DNA from: Rheinheimera mangrovi
GTDB taxonomy: Bacteria > Pseudomonadota > Gammaproteobacteria > Enterobacterales > Alteromonadaceae
NCBI RefSeq assembly: GCF_003990335.1
Contig: NZ_CP034683.1
Span: forward strand, 3,765,501 to 3,829,500
Direction: 5' to 3'
Length of the DNA: 64,000 bases
The notes under the pieces: generated by a model
Told to the model about the DNA's origin: nothing
Databases searched by the model: none
What the model saw: only the letters and a program-made list of their open reading frames with translations
Program-made: the position numbers and the translations under genes
In this document: piece after piece, positions 8,981 through 17,441 of the stretch
How the letters are laid out: the number at the start of each line of letters is the position of its first letter
Position numbering within the stretch: the first letter of the stretch is position 1

Positions 8981-9053
8981 TGCTGTTGATGTTTTATAAA
9001 TACATAATAACCGTATCTTATTCCGGAATTATCGAACTAAAGAGTGAGTCCTT

Positions 9054-9950
9054 ATGCAAGTCCAGGACGTTGATTTACGCTTACTGCGAATTTTTGTCAC
9101 CATAGTGGAATCCGGCGGTTTGTCGGCAGCCGAATCCAGGCTAAATATTGGCCGATCCACCATCAGCGCCCATTTGTCCGATCTGGAAATTCGTTTAGGT
9201 GTGACCTTGTGTAAACGCGGCCGCAGCGGTTTTGAGCTGACTGATGCTGGCCGGGTAACCTATCAGGCGTCTCTGCAACTGCTGCAGCAATGTGAATCCT
9301 TCGCAGCTACAGTGGCAGGCTCCAGACACACCTTGTCGGGCCGTGTCACTATTGCCATTGTTGATACGCTGATCAGCGATCCACGTTGTGGTGTCGCCAA
9401 AGCCATAGCTGCGCTGAAAAACAAAAGCAGCAATCTGCAGTTTGATATTCATGTGTGTGAAGCGCGTGAAGTAGAAACAGCAGTTGCCAATGGCCGCTCT
9501 TTAGTCGGCATTGGCGTCAGCCGTCATCATATCCGTGGCCTGCATTACCAGCCGCTGCATCCGGAAACCAACTATCTGTATTGCGCAGCCGGCCATGCTC
9601 TGTTTGACTGCGTTGCCAAGGACAGCAGCAGATTGTTGGCCCAGGCCGAAGTGGTGACCAGTAACTACATGAGGGATAAAGAGATCCGCAACGACGGCCT
9701 GAACTATCAGAACAGTGCCAGCGCTTACCATGACGAAGGTATAGCCCACCTGATTTTATCCGGTAAGTTTATTGGTTATTTGCCTGAACATTACGCCAGC
9801 TACTGGGTAGAAAAAGGCCTGTTTCGCGCCATTCAGCCGGAAAAATACAACTACCAAATTCCGGTGGTGCTAATCACGTCAAAAAGCAACAGCAGCTCAC
9901 CTCTGGCCAAGGCCACTATTGAGGAGGTACAGCGATGTCACCGGGACTGA
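9054..9950 (+). CDS. LysR-family transcriptional regulator (candidate hut regulator)
   Basis: A 298-residue LysR-type regulator. The winged helix-turn-helix covers about residues 6-65 ('LRLLRIFVTIVESGGLSAAE', 'GRSTISAHLSDLEIRLGV', 'FELTDAG'), followed by the periplasmic-binding-protein-like effector domain. It is divergent from hutH-hutU with 137 bases between starts, the arrangement expected for a regulator of its neighbour. Urocanate or histidine as effector is inference. The gene has no close downstream partner. Confidence 0.9.
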   Translation: MQVQDVDLRLLRIFVTIVESGGLSAAESRLNIGRSTISAHLSDLEIRLGVTLCKRGRSGFELTDAGRVTYQASLQLLQQCESFAATVAGSRHTLSGRVTIAIVDTLISDPRCGVAKAIAALKNKSSNLQFDIHVCEAREVETAVANGRSLVGIGVSRHHIRGLHYQPLHPETNYLYCAAGHALFDCVAKDSSRLLAQAEVVTSNYMRDKEIRNDGLNYQNSASAYHDEGIAHLILSGKFIGYLPEHYASYWVEKGLFRAIQPEKYNYQIPVVLITSKSNSSSPLAKATIEEVQRCHRD

Positions 9951-10332
9951 ATATTAACCAGGGTAATAAGCTGCAAGAATCCCTGTTACCGCCGCAGAAA
10001 ATGAAACAGAGAAGGAACGAATTAGCAGTACCCCACAGGATCGGCATTTGCCTGTGCCAGCGGCGCAATCAGCTATCCTGACATTTATCCGGTAACACAA
10101 GTCTATTGCATAGAATTCGCTATCACCGACAAAAAACTTAAAAATCACTTTCCAAAAACACGAATGCAACGCTTTAAGTACATAAAAAACAACATATTAC
10201 CTTTATTGATTACAGACTTTATTACTGCTGATCTTTTTTTTCAAAATACATAAATTTAATTAGCACTATCATTTCATCCACTATTAGACTGCCTTGATTT
10301 AGCTCAAACTAATGTTGTAAAGAGTAGGACTA
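9951..10332. other. AT-rich intergenic region before the chemoreceptor gene
   Basis: About 380 bases, mostly AT-rich, with stop codons in all frames and no family I recognise. Short ORFs on the minus strand lack ribosome sites and similarity. No terminator-like hairpin with a T-run is evident for the LysR gene. Any promoter for the chemoreceptor would lie in the last 100 bases, but I could not assign one confidently. Confidence 0.4.
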
Positions 10333-11886
10333 ATGCGAAACAACCAACCAATAACAAGAAACGAAAAAACCTTTCCTGATACCACCAAACTGATTTCTGT
10401 GACAGATACCCAAGGCACTATTATGGAATGCAACGACGCATTCGTTGCAATCAGCGGTTTTGAAAAAAACGAGCTGATTGGACAACCACATAATATTGTC
10501 AGGCACCCTGAAATGCCCACGGCAGCATTTAAGGTTATGTGGGAGCATCTGAAAGCAGGAAAAGCGTGGATGGGGCTGGTCAAGAATCGCTGCAAGAATG
10601 GCGATTATTATTGGGTCGATGCCTATGTCACGCCAATCACTGAGAAAGGCAAAATTATTGGCTATGAATCTGTGCGCTCCAGTCCTAAGCGAGAGGATGT
10701 AGCCAGAGCGGAAGCTGCGTATGCAAAAATTAATGCCGGCAAAGCCTTAACCAAAGCCCCTCTAATATCGAAAACAAACTGGGTACTGGCAGCTGCACTG
10801 CTGTTGTGTACAACTCTCTTTCTTGCTGGCTTTCAGACCTTGTCTGAACTACTAATTGTGCCTTCTGTATTAATTTATGCCGTTTTGGTTTCCCTGAAAA
10901 ACCAACGCACTCTCCAATCGCTCAATAATATGCTGGCAAGTAGTTTTTCGCATGAGCTGGCGGCACAAACCTATACAGATTCTCATGGCACTCTTGGCAT
11001 GCTCAAAGTGGCGATGTTAAGTCAGGCTGCCCATTTGGGGGCTGTAATTACCCGTATCGAAAATGCGGCACTTCATGTTGCCAAAGAATCAGAACAAGGC
11101 CATCGACTCACGTTACAAACCTGCAGCGCCATAGAAAGGCAGCAAGCTGAAACGTTTCAGGTGGCAACAGCGATGAATGAGATGACCACAACCATAGCGG
11201 AAGTCTCTAAGCATGTGTCTGATACAGCGTCTCACGCCGATGTCGCCAATGGTTTAGCCATCAAAGGCAATCAGGTGGCCGAGGTCACCCGACAATCGAT
11301 CCAAAACCTCAGAGATACAGTGTCGGATATCAGTACCTCAGTAGCAGAGGTGTCCGAGCAAACCAAACTCATAGCTCAGGCTGCTCAAATCATTGAACAA
11401 ATTGCCGATCAAACCAACTTACTGGCTTTGAATGCGGCCATAGAGGCGGCACGAGCCGGCGACCAAGGACGAGGTTTTGCTGTGGTCGCCGACGAAGTTC
11501 GTCACCTGGCCAAACGCACTCAGGATTCAACCCGTGAGATTTACTCTATTGTGCAGCAGTTAACCTCTAAGGCTGAAAATGCTGTCACCACTGCCAAACT
11601 GGGTACTGTGGCCGCAGACGAAGGCCTGTTAAAAGTGCTGGAGAGTGGCAAGATGCTTAATGGCATATCAGAGGCTGTCGAACAAATAACTCATATGTCG
11701 ACTCAAATGGCTGCGGCAGTGGAGGAACAGGCTAATGTAGCCGATGATATAAACAGGCAAGTCGTGAATATTTCTGATTTGGCAGGAACCAGCTCGGGCA
11801 GTGCAAATAACACGTCTGATTCTATTACTGTGCTAAAAACCACTGCAGATGAATTACACGAACTGGTAGTACGGTTCAAACGCTAG
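10333..11886 (+). CDS. Aer-like methyl-accepting chemotaxis protein with N-terminal PAS domain
   Basis: A 517-residue energy- or redox-taxis receptor resembling Aer. A cytoplasmic PAS domain occupies about residues 15-115 ('[14 protein letters not shown]', 'NIVRHPEMP', '[15 protein letters not shown]'), the arrangement that binds FAD in Aer. Two close hydrophobic segments near 150-190 form a membrane hairpin, followed by a HAMP-like linker and a cytoplasmic signalling domain with the hairpin tip '[18 protein letters not shown]' and '[12 protein letters not shown]'. There is no periplasmic sensor domain. It would signal through CheA/CheW located elsewhere. FAD binding and the signal sensed are inference from the family. 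Confidence 0.93.
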   Translation: MRNNQPITRNEKTFPDTTKLISVTDTQGTIMECNDAFVAISGFEKNELIGQPHNIVRHPEMPTAAFKVMWEHLKAGKAWMGLVKNRCKNGDYYWVDAYVTPITEKGKIIGYESVRSSPKREDVARAEAAYAKINAGKALTKAPLISKTNWVLAAALLLCTTLFLAGFQTLSELLIVPSVLIYAVLVSLKNQRTLQSLNNMLASSFSHELAAQTYTDSHGTLGMLKVAMLSQAAHLGAVITRIENAALHVAKESEQGHRLTLQTCSAIERQQAETFQVATAMNEMTTTIAEVSKHVSDTASHADVANGLAIKGNQVAEVTRQSIQNLRDTVSDISTSVAEVSEQTKLIAQAAQIIEQIADQTNLLALNAAIEAARAGDQGRGFAVVADEVRHLAKRTQDSTREIYSIVQQLTSKAENAVTTAKLGTVAADEGLLKVLESGKMLNGISEAVEQITHMSTQMAAAVEEQANVADDINRQVVNISDLAGTSSGSANNTSDSITVLKTTADELHELVVRFKR

Positions 11887-11959
11887 AGGCCAGGCAAGTC
11901 ATACCCACCCTGAACGCTCAGATGAAAGAGGTTCAGGCTGACTCACGCCTCTCTGTCCG

Positions 11960-12934
11960 TCACTGACATTGAAAACCAGCAGCAGGTTCTGCCTTGTTCG
12001 AGCTGTTAATTTGTTGCTGGCTATCCAGCAGATTGCTGTCACGGGGCGACAGCTGCAGCGCTGCTTCTATCAGTGTGGTTGCTTTTGCCTTGCAGCCTTG
12101 CTCGCTTAACAACACAGCGTAATTGTTCAGATAGGCTATTTCCTGCTGTGCAAAAGGCAGACCTTGTTCAAACCAGCGGGCCGCTTCTGCAGGCTTGCTG
12201 GAAAAATAATAATTACCCAATAAAAAATAAGGGAGCCAATAATCTGGCCACTGAGTGGTCGCTGTTTTTAGCGCAGCAATACCGCTAAGGACCTGTTGTG
12301 TAGTGAGTAAATCCTGACTGGCTTTGGTGTAAATAAAAGGCTCAAGCTGCGAGCTACTTTTGCCTGGGGGTAACATGGCTAACAACCAATAACTCCCCCT
12401 CGCCCAGGTGCGTTCAAAGGTAGAGAAGTCCAGCCGATAGGCTTCAGTCACCCCTGTATGCAATATAACTTCCTGGCTGTGCAGGTCATAGCCAATCACC
12501 ACCGCATAATGCCACTGTGGATACCAGGCGATAGAGTTGTTTTGCAGCACTATCACAGGAATGTTTTCTGCCACCAGACTTAACAATTGCCTCATAGTGC
12601 CGCGCTGTGCGTAAGCAAGTAGCCCCAGTTGTCGTGTTGCTGCGGCCATTTCAATTTGCAACGTGCCTTGTAAACCGGGAATAAAAGTAGCGGGCGCTAT
12701 AGTGACAGGGTCTTTGTTTAGCCCATAAAAACCAGCCACTTCAGCTAAGGTTGTTGGGCCGCAAAAATACTCTTGCTGCGGATAAAAAGGGACCTGCGGG
12801 ATCAAATGCTGACGGGCAATAGCAGGAGGCTGTGCCAGCAACAACTTAGTTTGTGGCGGCGTTTGGCAGCCTGTCAGTAAAATCAACAAGCCCGCCAGAA
12901 GGCAGACTTGTCGTAGTAAAACCAGCAAACTCAA
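11960..12934 (-). CDS. PA2778-family C39-like cysteine peptidase lipoprotein with TPRs
   Basis: A 324-residue exported protein. The signal peptide ends in lipobox LLTGC (Cys23). Residues about 45-190 form a C39-like papain-fold domain with catalytic Cys58 in 'QQEYFCGPTTLAE' and His142 in 'WHYAVVIGYD'; the preceding Gln suits an oxyanion hole. The last third contains TPR-like helices. The start is a TTG overlapping the TGA of the upstream PA2779-like gene (TTGA), so translation is coupled. C39 enzymes normally cut after a double glycine, and the partner has such a site. The physiological function of the family is not known to me. Confidence 0.82.
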   Translation of the reverse strand: MSLLVLLRQVCLLAGLLILLTGCQTPPQTKLLLAQPPAIARQHLIPQVPFYPQQEYFCGPTTLAEVAGFYGLNKDPVTIAPATFIPGLQGTLQIEMAAATRQLGLLAYAQRGTMRQLLSLVAENIPVIVLQNNSIAWYPQWHYAVVIGYDLHSQEVILHTGVTEAYRLDFSTFERTWARGSYWLLAMLPPGKSSSQLEPFIYTKASQDLLTTQQVLSGIAALKTATTQWPDYWLPYFLLGNYYFSSKPAEAARWFEQGLPFAQQEIAYLNNYAVLLSEQGCKAKATTLIEAALQLSPRDSNLLDSQQQINSSNKAEPAAGFQCQ

Positions 12935-13308
12935 CGGTTAATTGGATTGATAAAAGGGTAAACGTCTGTGACACCCAATAAATCCAGCAATGCAATGATG
13001 GCTAAGACAGTGACTATGGCACCAACCACACCACCAGCTGGCATGTCGTTCATCTGCGTATTCAGCGCATTCAGCTCTTCGGCAGTCATGTTAGCGATAC
13101 GTTGTTTGGCATCAGCTGGGCTGACACCCAGTTCAACAAGTTTGTTCTGCACTTCGGTGCTGTCAACAAAAGACAATACCTGCGCTTTATTGAAGTTGAA
13201 CTGCTGATGAGCAATCACTTGTTCTGAACTTACTACAGCGGCGCTCGCCTGGCTCATACCCAGAATGAACAGCGGACACAGGATGCTGGCTTTTAAAAAT
13301 TTATTCAT
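12931..13308 (-). CDS. PA2779-family small exported protein
   Basis: A 125-residue protein with a signal peptide (cleavage near ASA-A, residue 23), a helical middle region, and a C-terminal hydrophobic segment at about residues 94-112, followed by 'GVTDVYPFINPIN'. Immediately before the hydrophobic segment is 'MPAGG' (Gly92-Gly93), preceded by 'TAEELNAL', which resembles a double-glycine leader. It is translationally coupled to the C39-like peptidase gene downstream. The family (PA2779/DUF6627) has no established function that I know of; a substrate role for the peptidase is my inference. Confidence 0.8.
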   Translation of the reverse strand: MNKFLKASILCPLFILGMSQASAAVVSSEQVIAHQQFNFNKAQVLSFVDSTEVQNKLVELGVSPADAKQRIANMTAEELNALNTQMNDMPAGGVVGAIVTVLAIIALLDLLGVTDVYPFINPINR

Positions 13309-13431
13309 ATTTATTTATCCTTAAGCTCGTTGTTTTTATGGAAAAAACCGTTTTTAGATAAAATTCAAAGCACTAACTGGTTAAGCTTCACCTGTCCTGA
13401 AGAGTAAAGCATATGACTGTTATGCGCAAAT
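13309..13431. other. Upstream region of the PA2779-like gene
   Basis: These 123 AT-rich bases precede the PA2779/PA2778 operon and should contain its leftward promoter, but I could not fix -35/-10 boxes. No ORF is supported. Confidence 0.3.
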
Positions 13432-13689
13432 AAAGCTCATGGGGGTAATCTCCATCATGGGTAAAGCCGCCAGAGCACTAGCGCAGTATATTTGCACGGC
13501 TTTATGTATTCAGGGACAGCTCTGCGGTCGCATCTCTAACCCCTTTGTGACAACGGGAACAGGCTGGGCGGCAAGCGAATCGAGAAACCAGAACACAATA
13601 ACAGCCAGCGTAACTCCAACCCACCAAGGCAAAGCGGCAGCCAGATTAAATAAGTCTTCCAAAAAGTTAGTTTTCTTTCTGCGAGCCAT
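13432..13689 (-). pseudogene. Truncated membrane-anchored restriction-endonuclease-like gene (N-terminal remnant)
   Basis: Reading leftward from an ATG at 13689, the first 50 or so residues ('MARRKKTNFLEDLFNLAAAL', then 'PWWVGVTLAVIVFWFL') match my memory of the N-terminus of a gammaproteobacterial family of about 300 residues. That family has N-terminal membrane helices, an Mrr-like nuclease domain and a zinc finger. Here the frame hits a stop at 13510. It then continues in the same frame with another hydrophobic, Ala-rich stretch to a stop near 13432. No nuclease domain follows. I read this as a decayed remnant; it could also be a short membrane protein. Confidence 0.45.
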
Positions 13690-13944
13690 CAGCACTCCAT
13701 GCTCTGCAACTGCAACATCATTGTTAAGTCACTTCAACTTAGGTGGGTCGAAAATCAAGATACGGGTACAGACTAAAGCCACAGGCCAGGATGAGCAAGT
13801 GGCTTGAGCTACTTTGGTTTTACCTATTTAAGAAATCATTGCTTACAGCTTGAGCATTGCAACTAAAGCGGCTTTTCAATAAGGTGAAGAAAATTAACTT
13901 GTTAGCCCCCCCCTCCTGGCCGCTAACTCAAGGACGACCACGTT

Positions 13945-15429
13945 ATGCCTGCACCTAAGTTACTGCGTAAAACTCAGATCTTCCTTGTGCTATGTAGCGC
14001 CTATGCAGCGGCAGCCTTTGCAGCCGGTTCGGATTCGACCGCGCTGAATGAGAAAATCAGCCGTGTAGAACAAGGGCTTTCGACTTCAGTGGTTGTCAAA
14101 GGCGCATCAGCGCAAAAAATGCGGCTTACAGATCGGATGCACTATCATCAAGTACCTGCCGTAAGCATTGCAGTTGTAAACCATGGTCAACTGGAGTGGG
14201 CTCGTGCTTATGGAGTGAATGTCACAGGAAGCACTGAACACACCACGCCAACCACCTTATTTCAAACTGCGTCCATCAGCAAAGCAGTCAGCGCCATGGC
14301 GGCATTACATCTGGTTGAGCAAGGAAAACTCAAACTGGATGGCGATATAAATAACCAACTGAAAAGCTGGAAGCTGCCTGACAATGAATTCACTAAAGAG
14401 CATAAAGTCAGCCTGCGACAGTTGCTAAACCACAGTGGTGGCGTCAATGTGCATGGTTTTCATGGCTATGAAATGACTCAAACAGTGCCAAGCCTGCTGG
14501 CAGTGCTGAAGGGGGAAGCCCCGGCCAATACGGAGCCAGTGCGTGTTGAAGCCATACCAGGCACAAAGTGGAGCTATTCAGGTGGGGGCTACAGCATCAT
14601 CCAGTTGCAGATGATGGAAGCCAGCCAACAGGAATTTCCGCAGCTATTACAAGACATCGTCTTCACGCCTTTAGATATGCAGCACAGCCGCTTTACAGCA
14701 CGCTTACCGAAAGAGCAGCGTAATAATGCGGCTGCAGGACATAACGGCAGCGGTGCAGCCATTCCCGGCTTGTGGCACCAAAACCCTGAACTGGCAGCGG
14801 CTGGCCTGTGGAGCACAGCATCGGATTTGGCAAAAATCATTATGGAAGTGCAAAAGTCAGAGGCTGGAACGTCTAACAAAATACTCTCCAGCCCAATGAC
14901 CAAAACCATGTTAACCCGCGGCTTAGGTGAAACCGGCCTTGGCTTCTTTGTTGAACAACAACCAGACAGAACCAGCTTTAGCCACAGTGGTGGAAATGAC
15001 GGCTTCCGCTCCTTGTTGTTCGGCTACACAAAAACCGGCCAGGGCGCAGTAGTACTGACCAACAGCGACAATGGCATGGCATTAATTGAGGAAATATTTG
15101 CCAGTATTGCTGCCGAATACAACTGGCCTGACTTTAAGGTGACAGAAAAATCAGCCATAGCCTCAGACGCAACACTGAACCAACAATTAGTAGGCGAATA
15201 CCTGCTGTTAGATAAACCCGCTTCTATCACAGCCGAAGGCAACCGCCTGTATTTCCAAAGTAATTTAATCAGCGCCAAGCGCCTCGAACTACACCGCGAA
15301 GCACAATCCAGCTTCTTCCTGACAGCCCCGGATGCCACAATCCGCTTTGAAACAGATGCTAAAAATGCGGTGAAGGGGTTTGCTTTGATTAAGGGGGTGA
15401 ATACTTATCCGGCTAAGAAAGTGAAGTAA
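13945..15429 (+). CDS. Exported serine hydrolase, beta-lactamase/class C esterase fold
   Basis: A 494-residue protein with a signal peptide (residues 1-27, ending AFA-A). The serine beta-lactamase/PBP-like fold is shown by the SxxK motif 'SISK' (Ser110, Lys113), the second-motif Tyr in 'YSG' (Tyr211), and the third motif 'HSGG' (His347-Gly349). The C-terminal 90 residues form an extra lipocalin-like domain often seen in esterase/D-aminopeptidase relatives. Because the YxN Asn is replaced by Gly and the third motif is HSG, an esterase or peptidase is more likely than a true beta-lactamase. A poly-C tract and short hairpin lie just upstream. It stands alone on its strand. Confidence 0.88.
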   Translation: MPAPKLLRKTQIFLVLCSAYAAAAFAAGSDSTALNEKISRVEQGLSTSVVVKGASAQKMRLTDRMHYHQVPAVSIAVVNHGQLEWARAYGVNVTGSTEHTTPTTLFQTASISKAVSAMAALHLVEQGKLKLDGDINNQLKSWKLPDNEFTKEHKVSLRQLLNHSGGVNVHGFHGYEMTQTVPSLLAVLKGEAPANTEPVRVEAIPGTKWSYSGGGYSIIQLQMMEASQQEFPQLLQDIVFTPLDMQHSRFTARLPKEQRNNAAAGHNGSGAAIPGLWHQNPELAAAGLWSTASDLAKIIMEVQKSEAGTSNKILSSPMTKTMLTRGLGETGLGFFVEQQPDRTSFSHSGGNDGFRSLLFGYTKTGQGAVVLTNSDNGMALIEEIFASIAAEYNWPDFKVTEKSAIASDATLNQQLVGEYLLLDKPASITAEGNRLYFQSNLISAKRLELHREAQSSFFLTAPDATIRFETDAKNAVKGFALIKGVNTYPAKKVK

Positions 15430-15550
15430 CTCATGTCAACGAGATTAATGAGTGTTTAGTTAATTGGTGGCGATTCGCAATGCTGCTGAAAGTAACATGC
15501 AAATTACTACTACCTAAGCCCCAAAACTGCAATTGGCTGATCGAGCGGTA

Positions 15551-15898
15551 TTAACCGAAGAAACAAGCGAACTTGTCTTCTGCAACGATTCTTAGTGCTT
15601 CATCTATGGTTCGCACTGATGGCTCCGGCTCGTAGCCGTACCATTTCAGGTTGGCGCGCATCCAGAAGATGTTCCAGCTATTCCGAGTCCGCACATAGGT
15701 CAACTTAGCAAAGGGATATTCGTGGATCTCTGTTTTGTTCTGCCAGTCAGGACGAACCTCATAAAGCACCAGACTCTGCCGTTCTATCTTGGCCGATAAA
15801 TCAAATTCATGCCGGATGTCTGGCCGTGGCCGACGCTGCTTCATAAAAGCGTCAATCGCTTTTTCAATGCGGAATTGCTCAAATTCGCTAAATGCCAT
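15551..15898 (-). CDS. DUF3024 family protein
   Basis: A 115-residue cytosolic protein matching the DUF3024 pattern: 'ERQSLVLYEVRPDW', 'PFAKLTYVRTRNSWNIFWMR' and the terminal 'EDKFACFFG'. Function is unknown. Members are often scattered beside accessory genes, and here it opens a stretch of toxin-antitoxin and decayed genes. It is transcribed leftward and ends 120 bases after the serine hydrolase gene on the other strand. Confidence 0.75.
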   Translation of the reverse strand: MAFSEFEQFRIEKAIDAFMKQRRPRPDIRHEFDLSAKIERQSLVLYEVRPDWQNKTEIHEYPFAKLTYVRTRNSWNIFWMRANLKWYGYEPEPSVRTIDEALRIVAEDKFACFFG

Positions 15899-15933
15899 GC
15901 TTTATCTCAAACTTTTCAATAGATTAGGATAAC

Positions 15934-16238
15934 TCAGAACCCGTCGCTGAACTGACTCAGCAGATCCATACGCTGATGCAGTACCCGAGCTATTTCAATG
16001 ACACCTTGGGCAGCTGCACGGTAGAAAATGACGTGCTTGCCGGATGGAAAGCTACGTGCACCGGCATAAACCTCACTCCGCTCTCGACCTAACTCAGGAT
16101 TTTGGGCAAGCGTAAGCACGTTTTGTCCAGGCTTTCTAAATATGCTCTGGCCCGTAAGCTGCCCCAATTGGTGATCGTTGTTGCGGAGATTTCACGAATG
16201 TCTGCTTCGGCCAACCGTGTGAGCCGGTAACTAGCCAT
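15934..16238 (-). pseudogene. parE (toxin) remnant: ParE-type toxin gene, frameshifted
   Basis: The toxin frame starts with the ATG at 16238, overlapping the ParD stop (ATGGCTAG). It reads 'MASYRLTRLAEADIREIS', then 'NWGSLRARAYLESLDKT', typical of ParE/RelE-fold toxins. Near 16115-16125 the frame is lost, and the rest of the family pattern ('LTLAQNPELGRERSEVYAG', then 'KHVIFYRAA', 'IEIARVLHQRMD') continues in a different frame to 15934. A one-base deletion explains this. Translated as is, the toxin would lose its C-terminal half, including the conserved HxxIFYR strand, so it is probably inactive unless the shift is a sequencing error or programmed. Confidence 0.75.
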
Positions 16239-16485
16239 GCAGGCTTCGATTCACTTCATCAAAAATATCCAACACACTCTTTGACGATTGCTCACCTGCT
16301 GATAACTGCTCAAAACCTTTCGCCACTTCCTGCCGCAGAACGTCCAGCTGTTGCTGCTTCAGCATGTCTTTTTCAAACAGTAAACGAAGGCCGTCTCGTA
16401 TCACTTCGCTGGCTGAGGTATACATGCCAGACGCAACCTTTTCCTGAATACGTTTTTCAAACTCAGTGCCTAATGTGATGTTCAT
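16231..16485 (-). CDS. parD: ParD/CC2985-type antitoxin
   Basis: An 84-residue ribbon-helix-helix antitoxin: 'MNITLGTEFEKRIQEKVASG', then 'YTSASEVIRDGLRLLFE', with a charged C-terminal tail that would wrap the toxin. It precedes and overlaps the toxin gene by 8 bases, the normal parDE order. The antitoxin is intact while the toxin is frameshifted. It probably autoregulates its own promoter, but I could not place an operator. Confidence 0.85.
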   Translation of the reverse strand: MNITLGTEFEKRIQEKVASGMYTSASEVIRDGLRLLFEKDMLKQQQLDVLRQEVAKGFEQLSAGEQSSKSVLDIFDEVNRSLHG

Positions 16486-16592
16486 TTCAGCCTCCAGACA
16501 ATAACGTCATAGATGCATATTATGCGCATATCACGCACTTCGCAATTTAAAATCCAGTGCAAGTATCGATCAGCAACATAGCAGATTGAATC

Positions 16593-16889
16593 GACCAGTC
16601 GCTCGACACAGCTGTACTTCGCCGCTTTGACTTTAAGCTTGAGTGTGACTACCTGACAGCTGAGCAAGCAATCACGCTCTACAAGCGTGTTCTGAGCGTC
16701 AAAACACTGTCTACGGACGAGCGCGAAAGACTGACTGCGCTCAAGTACTTAACCCCAGGCGATTTTGCAATTCTCGCAAGACGCCTCAACTTCGATACCA
16801 ATTCAAACCCTCGCCAATCGGCACTTCTGCTGCTGAAAGACGAAAACCAACGCAAGCACCCCTCGTCAGGCATTGGCTTTATCCGCTAA
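16593..16889 (+). pseudogene. C-terminal remnant of an AAA+ ATPase
   Basis: A frame ending in TAA at 16889 encodes about 98 residues with the AAA+ sensor-2 region 'LDTAVLRRFDFKLECDYL', a helical lid and 'LTPGDFAILARRLNF'. There is no start codon or Walker A/B upstream; a TGA at about 16590 closes the frame, and the upstream sequence holds parD on the other strand. It is the tail of a much larger gene whose front has been deleted. The next gene downstream is also broken. Confidence 0.6.
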
Positions 16890-16920
16890 GCACTGACACC
16901 CACATTACAAGGTGAATGTT

Positions 16921-17379
16921 ATGACTACATTATTGAGTTCTCTCAAGGTGATCGACCGTCCAAAAATCGAGCCTAAGCCACCAATTTTAGGCAAACGCAT
17001 GAAGCTGATAGAACGGCTGGACGAACAGCTGGCCATGGTGCAGTGCATGTTAGCTGGGGAGCCCTTCGAAGCCTTTAAAGAAAAGGTGGTAAAACATCCC
17101 TAAACCTGAGAGCGCCAAACCATCCGTAAACGCAAGGCTGTCCGGCCTTGATACTACGAAGCCAACGAACACTACTACTTTGAGATCAAGGTTGGCCTGA
17201 AATCCATGGAGCTGGAAAAAGGCAAAACTGCGATTGCTGTTGGCCCCAAAGACAAACTGCTGGATGTGATTGGCACCATCATCAAAGCCGTGGAGAAAGG
17301 CGAGCTGGACACGCACATTCTGGCGCTGTCACCGCCCAAAGCGCCGAAGGTCCGCAACAGAACCAAGAAAACCGTTTAA
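16921..17379 (+). pseudogene. DUF6641-like gene with three in-frame stop codons
   Basis: From ATG 16921 (AAGG ribosome site) the frame encodes 'MTTLLSSLKVIDRPKIEPKP', then '...FEAFKEKVVKHP', and stops at 17101 (TAA). The same frame has further stops at 17107 (TGA) and 17149 (TGA), then stays open as 'YYEANEHYYFEIKVGLKSME', then 'KVRNRTKKTV', to 17379. With the three stops read through, the product would be 152 residues. Each stop is one base from a sensible codon (Glu GAA, Gly GGA, Trp TGG). I assign DUF6641 from the N-terminal pattern, with moderate confidence. Confidence 0.65.
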
Positions 17380-17441
17380 CCCATGATCAACCAACAAGGC
17401 CTGCACTCACTGCGGGCCTTGTGCTTTTTAGGAGTACCACA

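Noticed and set aside
13439..13807. 122-codon rightward ORF opposite the truncated nuclease-like gene
   Set aside because: The leftward frame has recognisable family residues and a membrane helix; the rightward translation has a random-looking composition and no ribosome site.
13945..15429. Beta-lactamase resistance gene
   Set aside because: SxxK is present but the second motif is YSG and the third HSG, with an extra C-terminal domain, pointing to an esterase or peptidase of the same fold.
16482..16667. 61-codon leftward ORF upstream of parD
   Set aside because: No similarity or ribosome site, and it overlaps the AAA+ remnant read on the other strand.
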